64,000 nt of DNA, from contig CM044316.1 of assembly GCA_024291935.2 (NCBI GenBank), positions 4,766,501 through 4,830,500 of the forward strand, written 5' to 3'. The notes below the pieces were generated by a model. That model was not told the origin of the DNA. It did not search any database and saw only the letters and a list, made by a program, of their open reading frames with translations. Every line of letters starts with the position of its first letter. The first letter of the stretch is position 1. The position numbers were made by a program, and so were the translations under genes. Source of the DNA: Okapia johnstoni. Its lineage: Eukaryota; Chordata; Mammalia; Artiodactyla; Giraffidae. Positions 44,961-58,894 of the stretch are shown here, piece by piece.

Positions 44961-46582
44961 TTTGAAAAACCCACCAGTTGAGGGTGGGGAAAAATGGGTC
45001 GATTCAGAACATGATATGGATTTCCTGGATGGTAGGCTCAGAGTTGGAAGCCCTGCAGGGTGGTGGGAGGTGGGGGGAAGTGTGGAGGAAGGAAGGGAGG
45101 AGGGAGGGGAAGCAGTTATGCCTTCCCTGACTGTATGACTCCAATTATGGGATGGGAGGAGGGCAGGCAGGACCGGAGGACTCCCCCTGGATGGGGGAGA
45201 GGTGCAGGGCAGTCCCCAAGAGCCCAGCAGCAGTGGTCTAAGCAAAAGGGGCAAGGATGTCAGGTTGCTGAGGGGATATCTGCTGCCACCACTCCTGCCT
45301 GCTGCCTGGGCATCCCCAGTGTTCTCATGTCTCCCTGTAGACAGGGCAGGGGTCAGAGATGAGAGGTTGTGAGCTGTTCTAGCTGGTTCAGCATGACCTG
45401 CTGGGTAGGTCCTGGAACACCGAATCCTGCATTCAGTAAAAGCAAACCATCATTACCACCAGTGGCTGTCATTTTCTCTAAGATTCCCTGATTCCAGGTC
45501 CTGAGGATTCTGATCCTGTGATTCCCAGGGCTCTCTGGGTTTCAGGATCTACCACGGGTCACCTAAGGTCCCCGCTTGCCTTGCCTGACTCAGAAATGAG
45601 GTGCAGGGTGGGTCAAGGAGGTGCGGCTCTCCTCCAGGGCTCCCAGCCCTGTCCAGTCTGGGACACCTGGCACCTGGAGAAGTCCAGGGGCGGGACCTGG
45701 GAGTGCCTCGGCACCTAAGGGCCTGGTGGGTTGCAGATTCCTGCCCACCGTTGGGTTGGCCGCGTGAGCCCGGGAAAAGACTTGTCCCTGGGCCCGAGCT
45801 GAACACTGAGGGGAGTCAGCAATCCAAGTGGCCAGTCTTGCTTCACAGGCCCACACAGAAAGGCCCATTTCTTCCTAGCTTCGGGCCTTTGTGCTGGCTG
45901 GTCCTGGCACAACTGCCACTGGGAACTTGAGGGTTCGCGTCAGTGGTCCTCATCTGCAGCCAGCTTCTGGATGACTGCTCTATGCACGCTTTGTGGGGTA
46001 CTTGCCAGGTGGGTGGTTACATGGTAGGGGGGTGTCTATGGACAAGGTTATGCGACGACGAGTAGACTGCAGGATGGATGTATCAACCGGTGTGTTAGCA
46101 AGCTAAGGGCTCACTCATCACTTGGTTCAAGGCCTCCTCTATGAGGCCGATCCCATTAACCAGCGGCTCCCAGGCTGTAATGTGGATGAAATTTTGGCAG
46201 AGCTTCAAGGTGGGGATGGGGGTGCATGAGGAACCTTTGTGGGGCCCTCCCTGGCCTTCCACTTTCCTGGTGGTATATTCTCCCACCTGGTATTTCTGGC
46301 CTCTCAACCTCTAGCTCATCTGAAGCCCCCCACCTGAGACCTAAGGGATCACTATTTCCACTTTATACAGGAAAAAACTAAGGCTCAGAGTGGGCTGTGA
46401 CCTGCCCCAGAAACAGGCATCAGGAGCTTCATGGCCAAACAACTGCTGGAGCACCAGCCATTGTTCCTATATCCCAGCCAGATTATTTCCTGGAAATGGC
46501 ATGCATCACTACTGCTAATATCACATGCCCACCCTTAAGTGAAAAGGAAGCTGCCAAACTTTTCCTGGGTGGCATCTAGATC
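44961..46582. other. Intergenic sequence between RPL18A and SLC5A5
   Basis: Mostly single-copy-looking DNA, with a MIR-like end at about 46345-46410. No exon-like structure supportable. Confidence 0.45.
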
Positions 46583-46872
46583 CTAAAGATCAGTCCTGGG
46601 TGTTCATTGAAGAACTGATGTTGAAGCTGAAATTCCAATACTTTGGCCACCTCATGGGAAGAGCTGAGTCATTGGAAAAGACCCTGATGCTGGGAAGGAT
46701 TGGGGGCAGGAGAAGGGGACGACAGAGGATGAGATGGCTGGATGGCATCATCAACTCGATGGACATGGATTTGGGTGGACTCTGGGAGTTGGTGACAGAC
46801 AGGGAGGCCTGGCGTGCTGAGGTTCATGGGGTCACAGAGTCGGACACAACTGAGCGACTGAACTGAACTGAT
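46583..46872 (+). mobile_element. BovB LINE extreme 3' fragment
   Basis: AAAGATCAGTCCTGGGTGTT to GCGACTGAACTGAACTGA, only the last about 290 bp. Confidence 0.9.
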
Positions 46873-47072
46873 TACTGAGAGAAGAGAAGGAATCTTTAGG
46901 GTAACCAGGAATTTCTGCCAGAAATCACAGGGTTAATGAAATCACCTAGGCAGATATTCAAGAAAAATTTGGCCGGACAAATGTCTTAAACATCAGGATG
47001 AAGAACCCTGAGGAAAAAGTATTTCTAATATATGTGGGGAAATTTTTTTCAGCTTTTTGCCCCACATACCTG

Positions 47073-47195
47073 AGCTTTTTTTTCGGCCACATCACAAGGC
47101 TTGCAGGATCTTTAGTTCCCGACCAGGGATTGAACCCAGGCCCCGGCAGTGAAAGCGCTGGAGTCCCAACCACTGCACCACTAAGGAATGCCCAT
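47073..47195 (-). mobile_element. tRNA-derived SINE, partial
   Basis: TTTTTTCGGCCACATCACAA to CCACTGCACCACTAAGGAAT, reverse. Confidence 0.75.
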
Positions 47196-47724
47196 ACTGT
47201 ACCAACACAGCAGCCCATGAGAGGAATGATTTAAGTTCCTAAGATTTTTTTTTTCTATGAGCGACTTTTTTTTATCAGGGCAGAATGCTTTCCACATAAG
47301 GAAAAGCAAATCCTGAGTTTTTTTTTCAGCTACTAGCTTGTTCACCCATGGTGTTGGCAAGGTTGAAGGAAAATAGTCCTCTTATTAAGTGATGTTGAGA
47401 ATTAATTAGTATGTTATGGTAGGCATTTTGGCATTAATATAAAAAACGTGGCCCAGCACGGCCAGATCAGGGCTTACCCACATGGTGCAGATGGAGGTAC
47501 AAGGGTGTTCATTGGCCATCATGACCCTTTCTCAAATTATTTTTAACTCCTCCTGGGGTTACAGTGCCTCATGTGGCCCCTGCCTCAGTCTGGTGTGGGA
47601 CAGTCCTGTGAATCAATCATTGTATGGTCTACAATCTTCAGTGAGGCAGTGATCTGTGGAGTCGTCTAGGGAGAGCGCTCAGCTCAAGTGTAGGGAGGTA
47701 GGGAAGGGCCACTGGTGCTGATCT
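47196..47724. other. Intergenic; nothing recognised
   Basis: Contains T-runs; no gene or named repeat. Confidence 0.4.
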
Positions 47725-47938
47725 GTGAGCTCAGTCGCTTCAGTTGTGTCTGACTCTTAGCGACGCATGGACTGCAGCCCTCCAGGCTCCTCTGTCCATG
47801 GGATCCTCCAGGCAAGAATACTGGAGTGGGTTGCCATGCCCTCCTCCAGGGGCTCGTTCGACCCAGGGATTGAACTCATGTCTGTTTCTGCATGTGCAGG
47901 CAGGTTCTTTACCACTAGCATCACCTGGGAAGCCCCAG
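47725..47938 (-). mobile_element. Bov-tA SINE
   Basis: TGAGCTCAGTCGCTTCAGTT to CATCACCTGGGAAGCCCC, reverse. Confidence 0.9.
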
Positions 47939-49000
47939 GGGCTGGAACAGGCAAAGTGGTCACTGAGGACCCAGGGCCTGTCTTTCCCGTGAGAACGGCT
48001 AGCCATGCCTGAGCCCTGCCCCGGGAACCTCTCCAAGAATAGATGGGATTTAAAGTGAGTTGATTTTCTGGAAACCACCCAAGATCATCACGCCAACTAA
48101 ACCCCTCCTTGGACAGGTAGGGGAGAGGAGGCTGTGCCCTTGTCCAGGACCATTCTTCTCCCAGCCCCCACCCCACTCTCCCTCTTTGTGCCTCAGCTTC
48201 TTCCCCATCCATGGCTCTCTGGAAGATAAGGCAGGCCCTCACTGACCTGTGTATCCACTGCCTGCAGAACAGTGACTCCCCAAGGCAGCTGAGCAAATAT
48301 AGTCAGTGCTCTGACCTGAAGACACCAAGGTACAAAAGGCCTGACTGTCCAAGGTAACACCAAGAACTGAATTCTTAGCTGTGCCTCAGCCTCCTGGCTG
48401 AGGAGCTCAGGGTGGGATTAGCTTCATGCCTGGAATTCCCCAGGCCTCAAGTAGACAGACGCCCACTGAGAGACCTTGGCCTCCTAGGTGGGATTAGGAC
48501 AGCTTCATTCAAGGGGCCCCAGCTGGTAGAAGCTAGCACAGCAGGCTCTCAACCCTCTTGGGCGCCCCCTTGTGCCTGCTCTGAGGATCTACAACAGGGT
48601 TGGAGGTTATGTAGGGAAGATCACACCGTGGAATAGAACCAAACCAACAGGCTTTTCCTCCCAGGGTGCAGCTGTCCTTTTACCACCAAGAAATGACGGG
48701 GAGAGGCACAAAGCTCTAAGAAATATGTATAACAAGGCAGGCAAGACAGATCTGGGGCCAAACCTGTGGCCTGCAGCACACCCCGAAGCTCACAGCAGAG
48801 CTGATGGCACTGAATGAAGAGAGAGCTGGGAGTGGGGAGGGGCTCGCCATTCCTAGACCACCCCCCCCCCCTCTGGAGAATCCAGTGCTGGGGCCCTACT
48901 CAAGAAGAGGACCACCCCTCCCAGAGCACTCACAGCTTGGCTGCACCCTTTTGAGTTCTGCAGGGTGTGTAAAGAAAACAAGAAGTGTATCTGGGCACTC
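47939..49000. other. Intergenic sequence just 3' of RPL18A
   Basis: Single-copy-looking; no exon or repeat identified. By distance, the human far-upstream NIS enhancer equivalent could lie in or near this stretch or inside RPL18A. Confidence 0.35.
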
Positions 49001-49016
49001 AGTTTTCCCACTAAGT

Positions 49017-49022
49017 TTTATT
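49017..49022 (-). terminator. RPL18A polyadenylation signal
   Basis: TTTATT on the plus strand gives AATAAA on the gene strand, about 30 nt past the stop codon. The 3' UTR would be only tens of nucleotides, typical for ribosomal protein mRNAs. Confidence 0.85.
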
Positions 49023-49052
49023 TGGGCAGACCCGGGGACAGAGGGCCTGCAC

Positions 49053-52308
<3,256 letters not shown>

Positions 52309-52338
52309 AGCGCTCTAACCACGACCGCCGCCACCCTC

Positions 52339-52348
52339 GAAAAGGAAG
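52339..52348 (-). promoter_or_regulatory. RPL18A 5'TOP-type transcription start region
   Basis: The minus strand reads CTTCCTTTTC here, about 30-40 nt upstream of the ATG. Ribosomal protein mRNAs start at a C followed by pyrimidines (5'TOP, controlled by mTOR/LARP1). The exact start base is inferred. Confidence 0.7.
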
Positions 52349-52513
52349 TGGCCGCCCTCGCGCAGCCGCTCACCTTGATTTCGCGGCCGGAAGTCCCTCC
52401 CTTTCGATGCCGCGAGCCCATTGGCTCCTCAAGCCCCGAGCTCAATAAGATTTGCTTCTTCGTTGACTCCAGATCTACCAACCTCTCACAGCCCGGCTTC
52501 CCCTTGCGGCGAG

Positions 52514-52532
52514 ACTACAACTCCCGAGAAGC
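52514..52532 (+). promoter_or_regulatory. ZNF143/THAP11-like motif, copy 1
   Basis: ACTACAACTCCCGAGAAGC closely matches the ZNF143 (Staf) consensus ACTACAANTCCCAGAATGC. It lies about 170 bp upstream of the RPL18A start inside its CpG island and forms an inverted pair with 52587-52605. Confidence 0.75.
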
Positions 52533-52586
52533 AGCGCGACTAGCCTTCCTGTTCTAGCGAGGCGTAAGAGAGCGTCAGCGCGCGCG

Positions 52587-52605
52587 GCATGCCGGGAGTT
52601 GTAGG
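52587..52605 (-). promoter_or_regulatory. ZNF143/THAP11-like motif, copy 2
   Basis: The minus strand reads CCTACAACTCCCGGCATGC, a near-consensus ZNF143 site in the opposite orientation to the copy at 52514. The centres are about 73 bp apart. Confidence 0.78.
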
Positions 52606-52724
52606 TAAAACGGGCGGTCTCTGAGGCCGGTTCCAGGTTCCTGCCTTTACATCCATACTGTGTGCATCATCATCCCGGTGATGGGGCTCCAGGATCTGAG
52701 CGTTCTCTTCTGTAAAATGGGAAT

Positions 52725-52935
52725 GCGTGCTTAGTCGCTCAGTCGTGTTCGACTCTTTGCGACCCCGTGGACTGTAGCCCGCCAGGCTCCTCTGTCCATG
52801 GGATTCTCCAGGCAAGAATACTGGAGTGGGTGGCCATGCCCTCCTCCAGGGGATCTTCCCAGTTCAGGGATCAAACCCAGGTGTCCCGCATTGCAGGCAG
52901 ATTCTTTACTGTCTGAGCCACCAGGGAAGCCCCAA
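52725..52935 (-). mobile_element. Bov-tA SINE
   Basis: GTGCTTAGTCGCTCAGTCGT to TGAGCCACCAGGGAAGCCCC, immediately upstream of the RPL18A CpG island. Confidence 0.93.
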
Positions 52936-52958
52936 ATGGGAATAGTACTGGTGTTGTT

Positions 52959-55100
52959 CTCCATCTTTGGCTGCAAAGAATATAATCAATCTGATTTCGG
53001 TGTTGACCATCTGGTGATGTCCACGTGTAGAGTCTTCTCTTGTGCTGTTGGAATAGGGTGTTTGCTATTACCAGACAAATAGATTTAAGGGACTAGACCT
53101 GATAGATAGAGTGCCTGATGAACTATGGACAGAGGTTCGTGACATTGTACAGGAGACAGGGATCAAGAAAATCCCCATGGAAAAGAAATGCAAAAAAGCA
53201 AAATGGCTGTCTGAGGAGGCCTTACAGATAGCTGGGAAGAGAAGAGAAGCGAAAAGCAAAGGAGAAAAGGAAAGATATTCCCATCTGAATGCAGAGTTCC
53301 AAAGAATAGCAAGGAGAGATAAGAAAGCCTTCCTCAGCGATCAATGCAAAGAAATAGAGGAAAACAACAGATTGGGAAAGACTAGAGATCTCTTCAAGAA
53401 AATTAGAGATACCAAAGGAACATTTCATGCAAAGATAGGCTCGATAAAGGACAGAAATGGTATGGACCTAACAGAAGCAGAAGATATTAAGAAGAGGTGG
53501 CAAGAATACACAGAAGAACTATACAAAAAAGATCTTCACGACCCAGATAATCACGATGGTGTGATCACTCACCTAGAGCCAGACATCCTGGAATGTGAAG
53601 TCAAGTGGGCCTTAGAAAGCATCACTACGAACAAAGCTAGTGGAGGTGATGGAATTCCAGTTGAGCTATTTCAGATCCTGAAAGATGATGCTGTGAAACT
53701 GCTGCACTCGATATGCCAGCAAATTTGGAAAACTCAGCAGTGGCCACAGGACTGGAAAAGGTCAGTTTTCGTTCCAATCCCAAAGAAAGGCAATGCCAAA
53801 GAATACTCAAACTACCGCACAATTGCACTCATCTCACATGCTAGTAAAGTAATGCTCAAAATTCTCCAAGCCAGGCTTCAGCAATACGTGAACCATGAAC
53901 TTCCAGATGTTCAAGCTGGTTTTAGAAAAGGCAGAGGAACCAGAGATCAAATTGCCAACATCCGCTGGATCATCAAAAAAGCAAGAGAGTTCCAGAAAAA
54001 CATCTATTTCTGCTTTATTGACTATGCCAAAGCCTTTGACTGTGTGAATCACAATAAACTGTGGAAAATTCTGAAAGAGATGGGAATACCAGACCACCTG
54101 ACCTGTCTCTTGAGAAACCTGTATGCAGGTCAGGAAGCAACAGTTAGAACTGGACATGGAACAACAGACTGGTTCCAAATAGGAAAGGGAGTACGTCAAG
54201 GCTGTATATTGTCACCCTGCTTATTTAACTTATATGCAGAGTACATCATGAGAAACACTGGGCTGGAAGAAACACAAGCTGGAATCAAGATTGCCAGGAG
54301 AAATATCAATAACCTCAGATATGCAGATGACACCACCCTTAAGGCAGAAAGTGAAGAAGAACTAAAGAGCCTCTTGATGAAAGTGAAAGAGGAGAGTGAA
54401 AAAGTTGGCTTAAAGGTCAACGTTCAGAAAACTAAGATCATGGCATCTGGTCCCATCACTTCATGGGAGATAGATGGGGAAACAGTGGAAACAGTGTCAG
54501 ACTTTGTATTTTTGGGCTCCAAAATCACTGCTGATGGTGATTGCAGCCATGAAATTACAAGACGCTTACTCCTTGGAAGGAAGGTTATGGCCAACCTAGA
54601 TAGCATATTTAAAAGCAGAGACATTACTTTGCCAACAAAAGTCCATCTAGTCAAGGCTATGGTTTTTCCAGTGGTCATGTATGGATGTGAGAGTTGGACG
54701 GTGAAGAAGGCTGAGTGCCGAAGAATTGATGCTTTTGAACTGTGGTGTTGGAGAAGACTCTTGAGAGTCCCTTGGACTGCAAGGAGATCCAATCAATCCA
54801 TCCTAAAAGAGATCAATCCTGGGTGTTCATTGGAAGGTCTGACGTTGAAGCTGAAACTCCAATACTTTGGCCACCTCATGCGAAGAGTTGACTCATTGGA
54901 AAAGACCCTAATGCTGGGTAGGATTGGGGGCGGAAGGAGAAGGGGATGACAGAGGATGAGATGGTTGGATGGCATCACCGACTCGATGGACATGGGTTTG
55001 GGTAGACTCCAGGAGTTGGTGATGGACAGAGAGGCCTGGCGTGCTGCAGTTCATGGGGTCGCAAAGAGTCGGACACAACTGAGCGACTGAACTGAACTGA
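52959..55100 (+). mobile_element. BovB LINE with inverted 5' part (twin-primed)
   Basis: 52959-about 53074 is BovB endonuclease sequence in reverse (on the minus strand it encodes QIDYIL). From about 53077 the element runs forward through RT to the 3' end ACTGAACTGAACTGA. Flanked by the exact duplication ACTGGTGTTGTT (52947-52958 and 55101-55112). Confidence 0.92.
53111..54949 (+). CDS. BovB reverse transcriptase ORF, 5'-truncated but open
   Basis: Uninterrupted frame of 612 codons from the RTE-clade LINE BovB. Visible RT landmarks in order: SVFVPIPKKGNAKEYSNYRT, AGFRKGRGTRDQIANIRW, CFIDYAKAFDCVNHNKLW, KGVRQGCILSPCLFNLYAEY and the catalytic YADD at 54320-54331. The C-terminal region includes MYGCESWTVKKAE. 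The frame opens at GTG, an artefact of truncation; the true ORF would start upstream with the apurinic endonuclease, which is missing here in sense. No promoter, so it is unlikely to be expressed as a working element. Confidence 0.9.
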   Translation: MPDELWTEVRDIVQETGIKKIPMEKKCKKAKWLSEEALQIAGKRREAKSKGEKERYSHLNAEFQRIARRDKKAFLSDQCKEIEENNRLGKTRDLFKKIRDTKGTFHAKIGSIKDRNGMDLTEAEDIKKRWQEYTEELYKKDLHDPDNHDGVITHLEPDILECEVKWALESITTNKASGGDGIPVELFQILKDDAVKLLHSICQQIWKTQQWPQDWKRSVFVPIPKKGNAKEYSNYRTIALISHASKVMLKILQARLQQYVNHELPDVQAGFRKGRGTRDQIANIRWIIKKAREFQKNIYFCFIDYAKAFDCVNHNKLWKILKEMGIPDHLTCLLRNLYAGQEATVRTGHGTTDWFQIGKGVRQGCILSPCLFNLYAEYIMRNTGLEETQAGIKIARRNINNLRYADDTTLKAESEEELKSLLMKVKEESEKVGLKVNVQKTKIMASGPITSWEIDGETVETVSDFVFLGSKITADGDCSHEITRRLLLGRKVMANLDSIFKSRDITLPTKVHLVKAMVFPVVMYGCESWTVKKAECRRIDAFELWCWRRLLRVPWTARRSNQSILKEINPGCSLEGLTLKLKLQYFGHLMRRVDSLEKTLMLGRIGGGRRRG

Positions 55101-55150
55101 ACTGGTGTTGTTTTGTTTTGTTTTGTTTTTCCTAGTAATATTACCATACT

Positions 55151-55352
55151 GGCTTTCCAGGTGGCGCAGTGGTCAAGTATCCACCTGCCAAGAGACACAG
55201 GTTAGATCCCTGGGTCGGGAAGATCCCTTGGAGCAGGAAATGGCAGCCCACTCCAGTATCCTTGCCTGGAAAATTCCGTGAACAGTGGAGCCTGGCTGGC
55301 TACGGTCCATGAGGTCGCAAAAAGTTGGAGAGAACTGAGCACGTAACACTCA
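55151..55352 (+). mobile_element. Bov-tA SINE
   Basis: GGCTTTCCAGGTGGCGCAGT to AACTGAGCACGTAACAC. Confidence 0.9.
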
Positions 55353-55419
55353 TTCATTCACACTCAACTCGTGTGAAAGGCCAGGTACAGAGCAGTTAAC
55401 AAGTGTAACATTCATTAAG

Positions 55420-55612
55420 GCTTTCCTGGTGGCTCAGTGGTAAAGAATCTGCCTGCCAAGAGATGCAGATTCCATCCCTGGGCCAGGAAGATACCCTGGA
55501 AAAGGAAATGGCAACCCACTCCGGTATTCTTGCCTGGGAAATCCCATGGACAGAGGAGCCTGATGGGCTACAGTCCATGGAATCACAATCAGACACACTT
55601 AGCAAACACAGT
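55420..55612 (+). mobile_element. Bov-tA SINE
   Basis: GGCTTTCCTGGTGGCTCAGT to CAGACACACTTAGCAAACAC. Confidence 0.9.
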
Positions 55613-55964
55613 AAATATTCATTAAGCAATGGAATAGTAATTATTATTATGGGAGGATCTGATTTGTGTTTCATAGTAGCAGATATTCAAGCCCCATCTT
55701 CTTGTTTCCAGTACAGATCCTGGGGCAGCGTAGGGCTTGGGGCTGGGGAGTGGGGGTTTGTGGGGGTGGTAAAACTGATCAAGAGGCAGCCCCACCTTTG
55801 GAAGCTCAGGGCTTAGCAATTTGTTTAAGCAAAAAAATGGCTTCTCTGGAGGGGAGACCCAGAATGGAAAAGGAAAGAACTCACGAAGCCAGGCTGTGAA
55901 GAAAGACATGAAAGAGGATAAATTGGAGGGTTTATATTAGGAGAGAGGGTTCTTGGAGGAGGTG

Positions 55965-56248
55965 ACTGCTGCTGCTGCTGCTAAGTTGCTTCAGTCATGT
56001 CCAACTCTGTGCGACCCCATAGACTGCAGCCCACCAGGCTCCCCCGTCCCTGGGATTCTCCAGGCAAGAACACTGGAGTGGGTTGCCATTTACTTCTCCA
56101 ATGCACGAAAGTGAAAAGTGAAAGTGAAGCTGCTCAGTCGTGTCCAATTTTTAGCGACCCCACAGACTGCAGCCTACCAGGCTCTGTCCATGGGATTTTC
56201 CAGGCAAGAGTACTGGAGTGGGGTGCCATTGCCTTCTCCAGAGGAGAT
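55965..56248 (-). mobile_element. Bov-A2 SINE dimer
   Basis: Starts with the CTG run GACTGCTGCTGCTGCTGC and contains two reverse Bov-A units joined at GAAAGTGAAAAGTGAAAG-type text. Confidence 0.9.
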
Positions 56249-56319
56249 AACAGCTGAGCCCAGTTAGAATTTTTATTTTATTAATTACAAATTAATAAGT
56301 TTAACTAAGATATGGTTCA

Positions 56320-56530
56320 CAGGGACTTTCCTGGTGGTCCAGTGGTTGAGAATCTGCCTTCCAATGCATGGGAGGTAGGTTTGATCCCTAGTCAAAGAAC
56401 TGAGATCCCGCATGGGGTGGAGCACATAAACCTACATGCCCACTTGCTCTGGAGCCCTGTGCTCTGCAACAGGAAGAAACCCTGAGGGCCACAACAAAGA
56501 CCCAGCGCAGCCACAGTTTTTTTATAAAGG
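56320..56530 (+). mobile_element. tRNA-derived SINE
   Basis: GGACTTTCCTGGTGGTCCAG head, TTTGATCCCTAGTCA B-box region, ACCCAGCGCAGCCACAG end. Confidence 0.82.
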
Positions 56531-56617
56531 GGAATGTCAGTTAAAAAAAACAAAACGATATAGCTCACATGCCATACAATTCACACATGTAAATTGTACA
56601 GTTCAGTGTTTTTTTAA

Positions 56618-56623
<6 letters not shown>

Positions 56624-56671
<48 letters not shown>

Positions 56672-56690
56672 TACATATATATGTATACAC

Positions 56691-56722
<32 letters not shown>
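56624..56722. repeat. Compound (TA)n/(CA)n microsatellite
   Basis: About 20 TA units, then CA/TA interruptions, then a long CA run up to the Bov-A2 dimer. Confidence 0.95.
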
Positions 56723-56723
<1 letters not shown>

Positions 56724-56724
<1 letters not shown>

Positions 56725-56990
56725 TGGAGAAGGAAATGGCAACCCACTCCAGTGTTCTTGCCTAGAGAATCCTGTGGATGGAGGAGCCTGATGGGCTGCT
56801 GTCCATAGGGTCACACAGAGTTGGACACGACTGAAGCGACTTAGCGTGCATGCATGCATTGGAGAAGGAAATGGCAACCCACTCCAGTATTCTTGCCTGG
56901 AGAATCCCAGGGACGGCGGAGCCTGGTGGGCTGCCGTCTATGGGGTTGCACAGAGTCGGAAACAACTGAAGCGACAGCAGCAGCAGCATA
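56724..56990 (+). mobile_element. Bov-A2 SINE dimer
   Basis: Two units starting CTGGAGAAGGAAATGGCAAC and TTGGAGAAGGAAATGGCAAC, ending GCGACAGCAGCAGCAGC. Confidence 0.9.
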
Positions 56991-57169
56991 TATACACAGT
57001 TGTGCAATATCACCATAAAATTGAAAACATTTCTATCTTCCCCCCGAAAGAAGCCCCTTACTCTTAGGAGTCACTTGCCATTCCCTCCCCATTCCCCAGC
57101 CCTAGGCTATAGGAATCTACTTTATACCACTATGGATCTCCCTATTCTAGACATTTTACATAATTGCAT

Positions 57170-57395
57170 GCGTGTTCAGTCTCTCAGTCATGTCCGACTC
57201 TTTGGGGCCCCATGGACTGTAGTCTGCCAGGCTCCTCTGTCCCTAAAATTTTCCAGGCGAGAATGTAGAATGTGGTGGGTTGCCATTTCCTCCTCCAGGG
57301 GATCTTTCTGACCCAGGGATTGAACCTGTGTGTCTCCATCTCCAGTATGTCCTGCAATGGCAGGCAGATTCGTTTCCACTGCGCCACCTGGGGAA
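57170..57395 (-). mobile_element. Bov-tA SINE
   Basis: CGTGTTCAGTCTCTCAGTCA to CCACTGCGCCACCTGGGGAA, reverse. Confidence 0.88.
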
Positions 57396-57980
57396 TTGGA
57401 ATCACACAAAATGAGATCTTTTGTGATTGGCTTTTTTCAGTTAGCAGAATGTTTTCAAGGTTCATTGACATTATATCATGGATCAATACTTCGTTTCTTT
57501 TTAAAGCCGAGTAATATTCTATTGCACAGATATATTTTGTTTATTCATTCTTCGATTGATGAACGCTTGTGTGGTTTCTACTTTTTGGCTGTTGTGGATA
57601 AGGAAATAATGACATTTCCATGCAAATCTTTGTGTCAGTGTTTGTTTTCATTTCTCTTTGATATTGCCAGGGGTGGAATTGCCAAGTCCCTTGGTAATTT
57701 TGTGTTTAACCGCCAGAGTGGTTTATAAAATGCCTGTATCATTTTACATTTCCATCAGCAATGTGTGAGAGTTTCAAATTCTCCACATCCTCATTGATGC
57801 TTTTTATTATTTTTCTCTTATTATAACCGTCCCAGTGGTGTGAAGTGGTATTTCATTGTAGTTTTGATTTGCTTTTCGCTGAAAAGCAATTTTCATTGCT
57901 TTTGGGCATCTTTTCCTGTGCTTATTGACCCTACCTGTATCTTCTTTGGCGAAATGTCTATTCAATTTCATTGCCCATTT

Positions 57981-58291
57981 GTAAAGCATTTATTTTATTT
58001 ATATATTTTTGGCTGTGCTGGGTCTCCCTTGCTGTGTGGGGGCTTTCTCTAATTGCAGTGAGTGGGGGTCTAGTCTCTAGTCGTGGTGCACAGGCTTCTC
58101 AGTGTGATGGCTTCTCTTTTTTCGAAGCCTGGCCTCTGGGGCGCTCGGGCTTCACTAGTTACAGCGTGTGGCTTAGTAGTGCATGGGTTTAGCTGCTCTA
58201 CAGCGTATGGAATCTTCCTGGAGCAGGTATCGAACCTGTGTTCCCTGCACAGACAGGTGGACTCTTAATCACTGGTCTACCAGGGAAGTCC
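57981..58291 (-). mobile_element. tRNA-derived SINE with target-site duplication
   Basis: Reverse orientation, TTTTGGCTGTGCTGGGTCTC to CTGGTCTACCAGGGAAGTCC. Flanked by TGCCCATTT at 57972-57980 and 58292-58300. Confidence 0.9.
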
Positions 58292-58586
58292 TGCCCATTT
58301 TTCCCCCCCAAGAAAAGGCCTCACATACTTATTACTAAGGCAAAGCATTAGCTAACAACAGAGAACCAACTATTCCATCCATCCTACAGAACACATGTGG
58401 GCTATTCCAATGGTAGTTTAGTGGTTAAGATGTAAGTGATAAGGCAGGATGCAAGCGACCTTGATACAGCATAGATGTGTGCTACTTCATATGCTGTGAA
58501 TATGAGAGTGCAAATATCTTTTTCAGTGAGTGTTATTGTTTCCTTCAGATAAATATACAGAGGTGGAACAGCTGGATCATATGGGG

Positions 58587-58795
58587 CTTGCCAGGTGGTG
58601 CCAGTGGTAAAGAACCCGCCTGCCAATGCAGAAGCTGTAAGAGACATGGGTTGGATTCCTGGGTTGGGAAGATCCCTGGAAGAGGGCATGGCAACCCACT
58701 CCAGTATTCTTGCCAGGAGAATCCCAGGGACAGAGGACCCTGGCAGGCTCCATAGACTACAGAGTCGGACATGACTGAGAGACTAAGCATACATA
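58587..58795 (+). mobile_element. Bov-tA SINE
   Basis: GGCTTGCCAGGTGGTGCCAG to GAGAGACTAAGCATACATAC. Confidence 0.9.
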
Positions 58796-58796
58796 C

Positions 58797-58894
58797 AGGA
58801 CATGAGGGATCTTAGTTCCTGTACCAGGGATGAAAGCTGCAGCCCCTGCAGTAGAAGCTCAGAATCTTAACTGCTGGACCACTAGGGAAGTCCC
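58797..58894 (-). mobile_element. tRNA-derived SINE, head only
   Basis: GAGGGATCTTAGTTCCTGTA to GGACCACTAGGGAAGTCCC. Confidence 0.78.

Larger units (their letters stand above)
56545..57980 (-). mobile_element. Old L1 3' region with nested insertions
   Basis: Reverse L1M text at 56560-56620, 57000-57165 and 57396-57980 (GCCGAGTAATATTCTATTGC, CAGTGGTGTGAAGTGGTATT), split by a microsatellite, a Bov-A2 dimer and a Bov-tA. Confidence 0.8.

Noticed and set aside
44100..46400. Additional exons or a lncRNA between RPL18A and SLC5A5
   Set aside because: Some frames exceed 100 codons, but no splice logic, homology or CpG start supports a gene.
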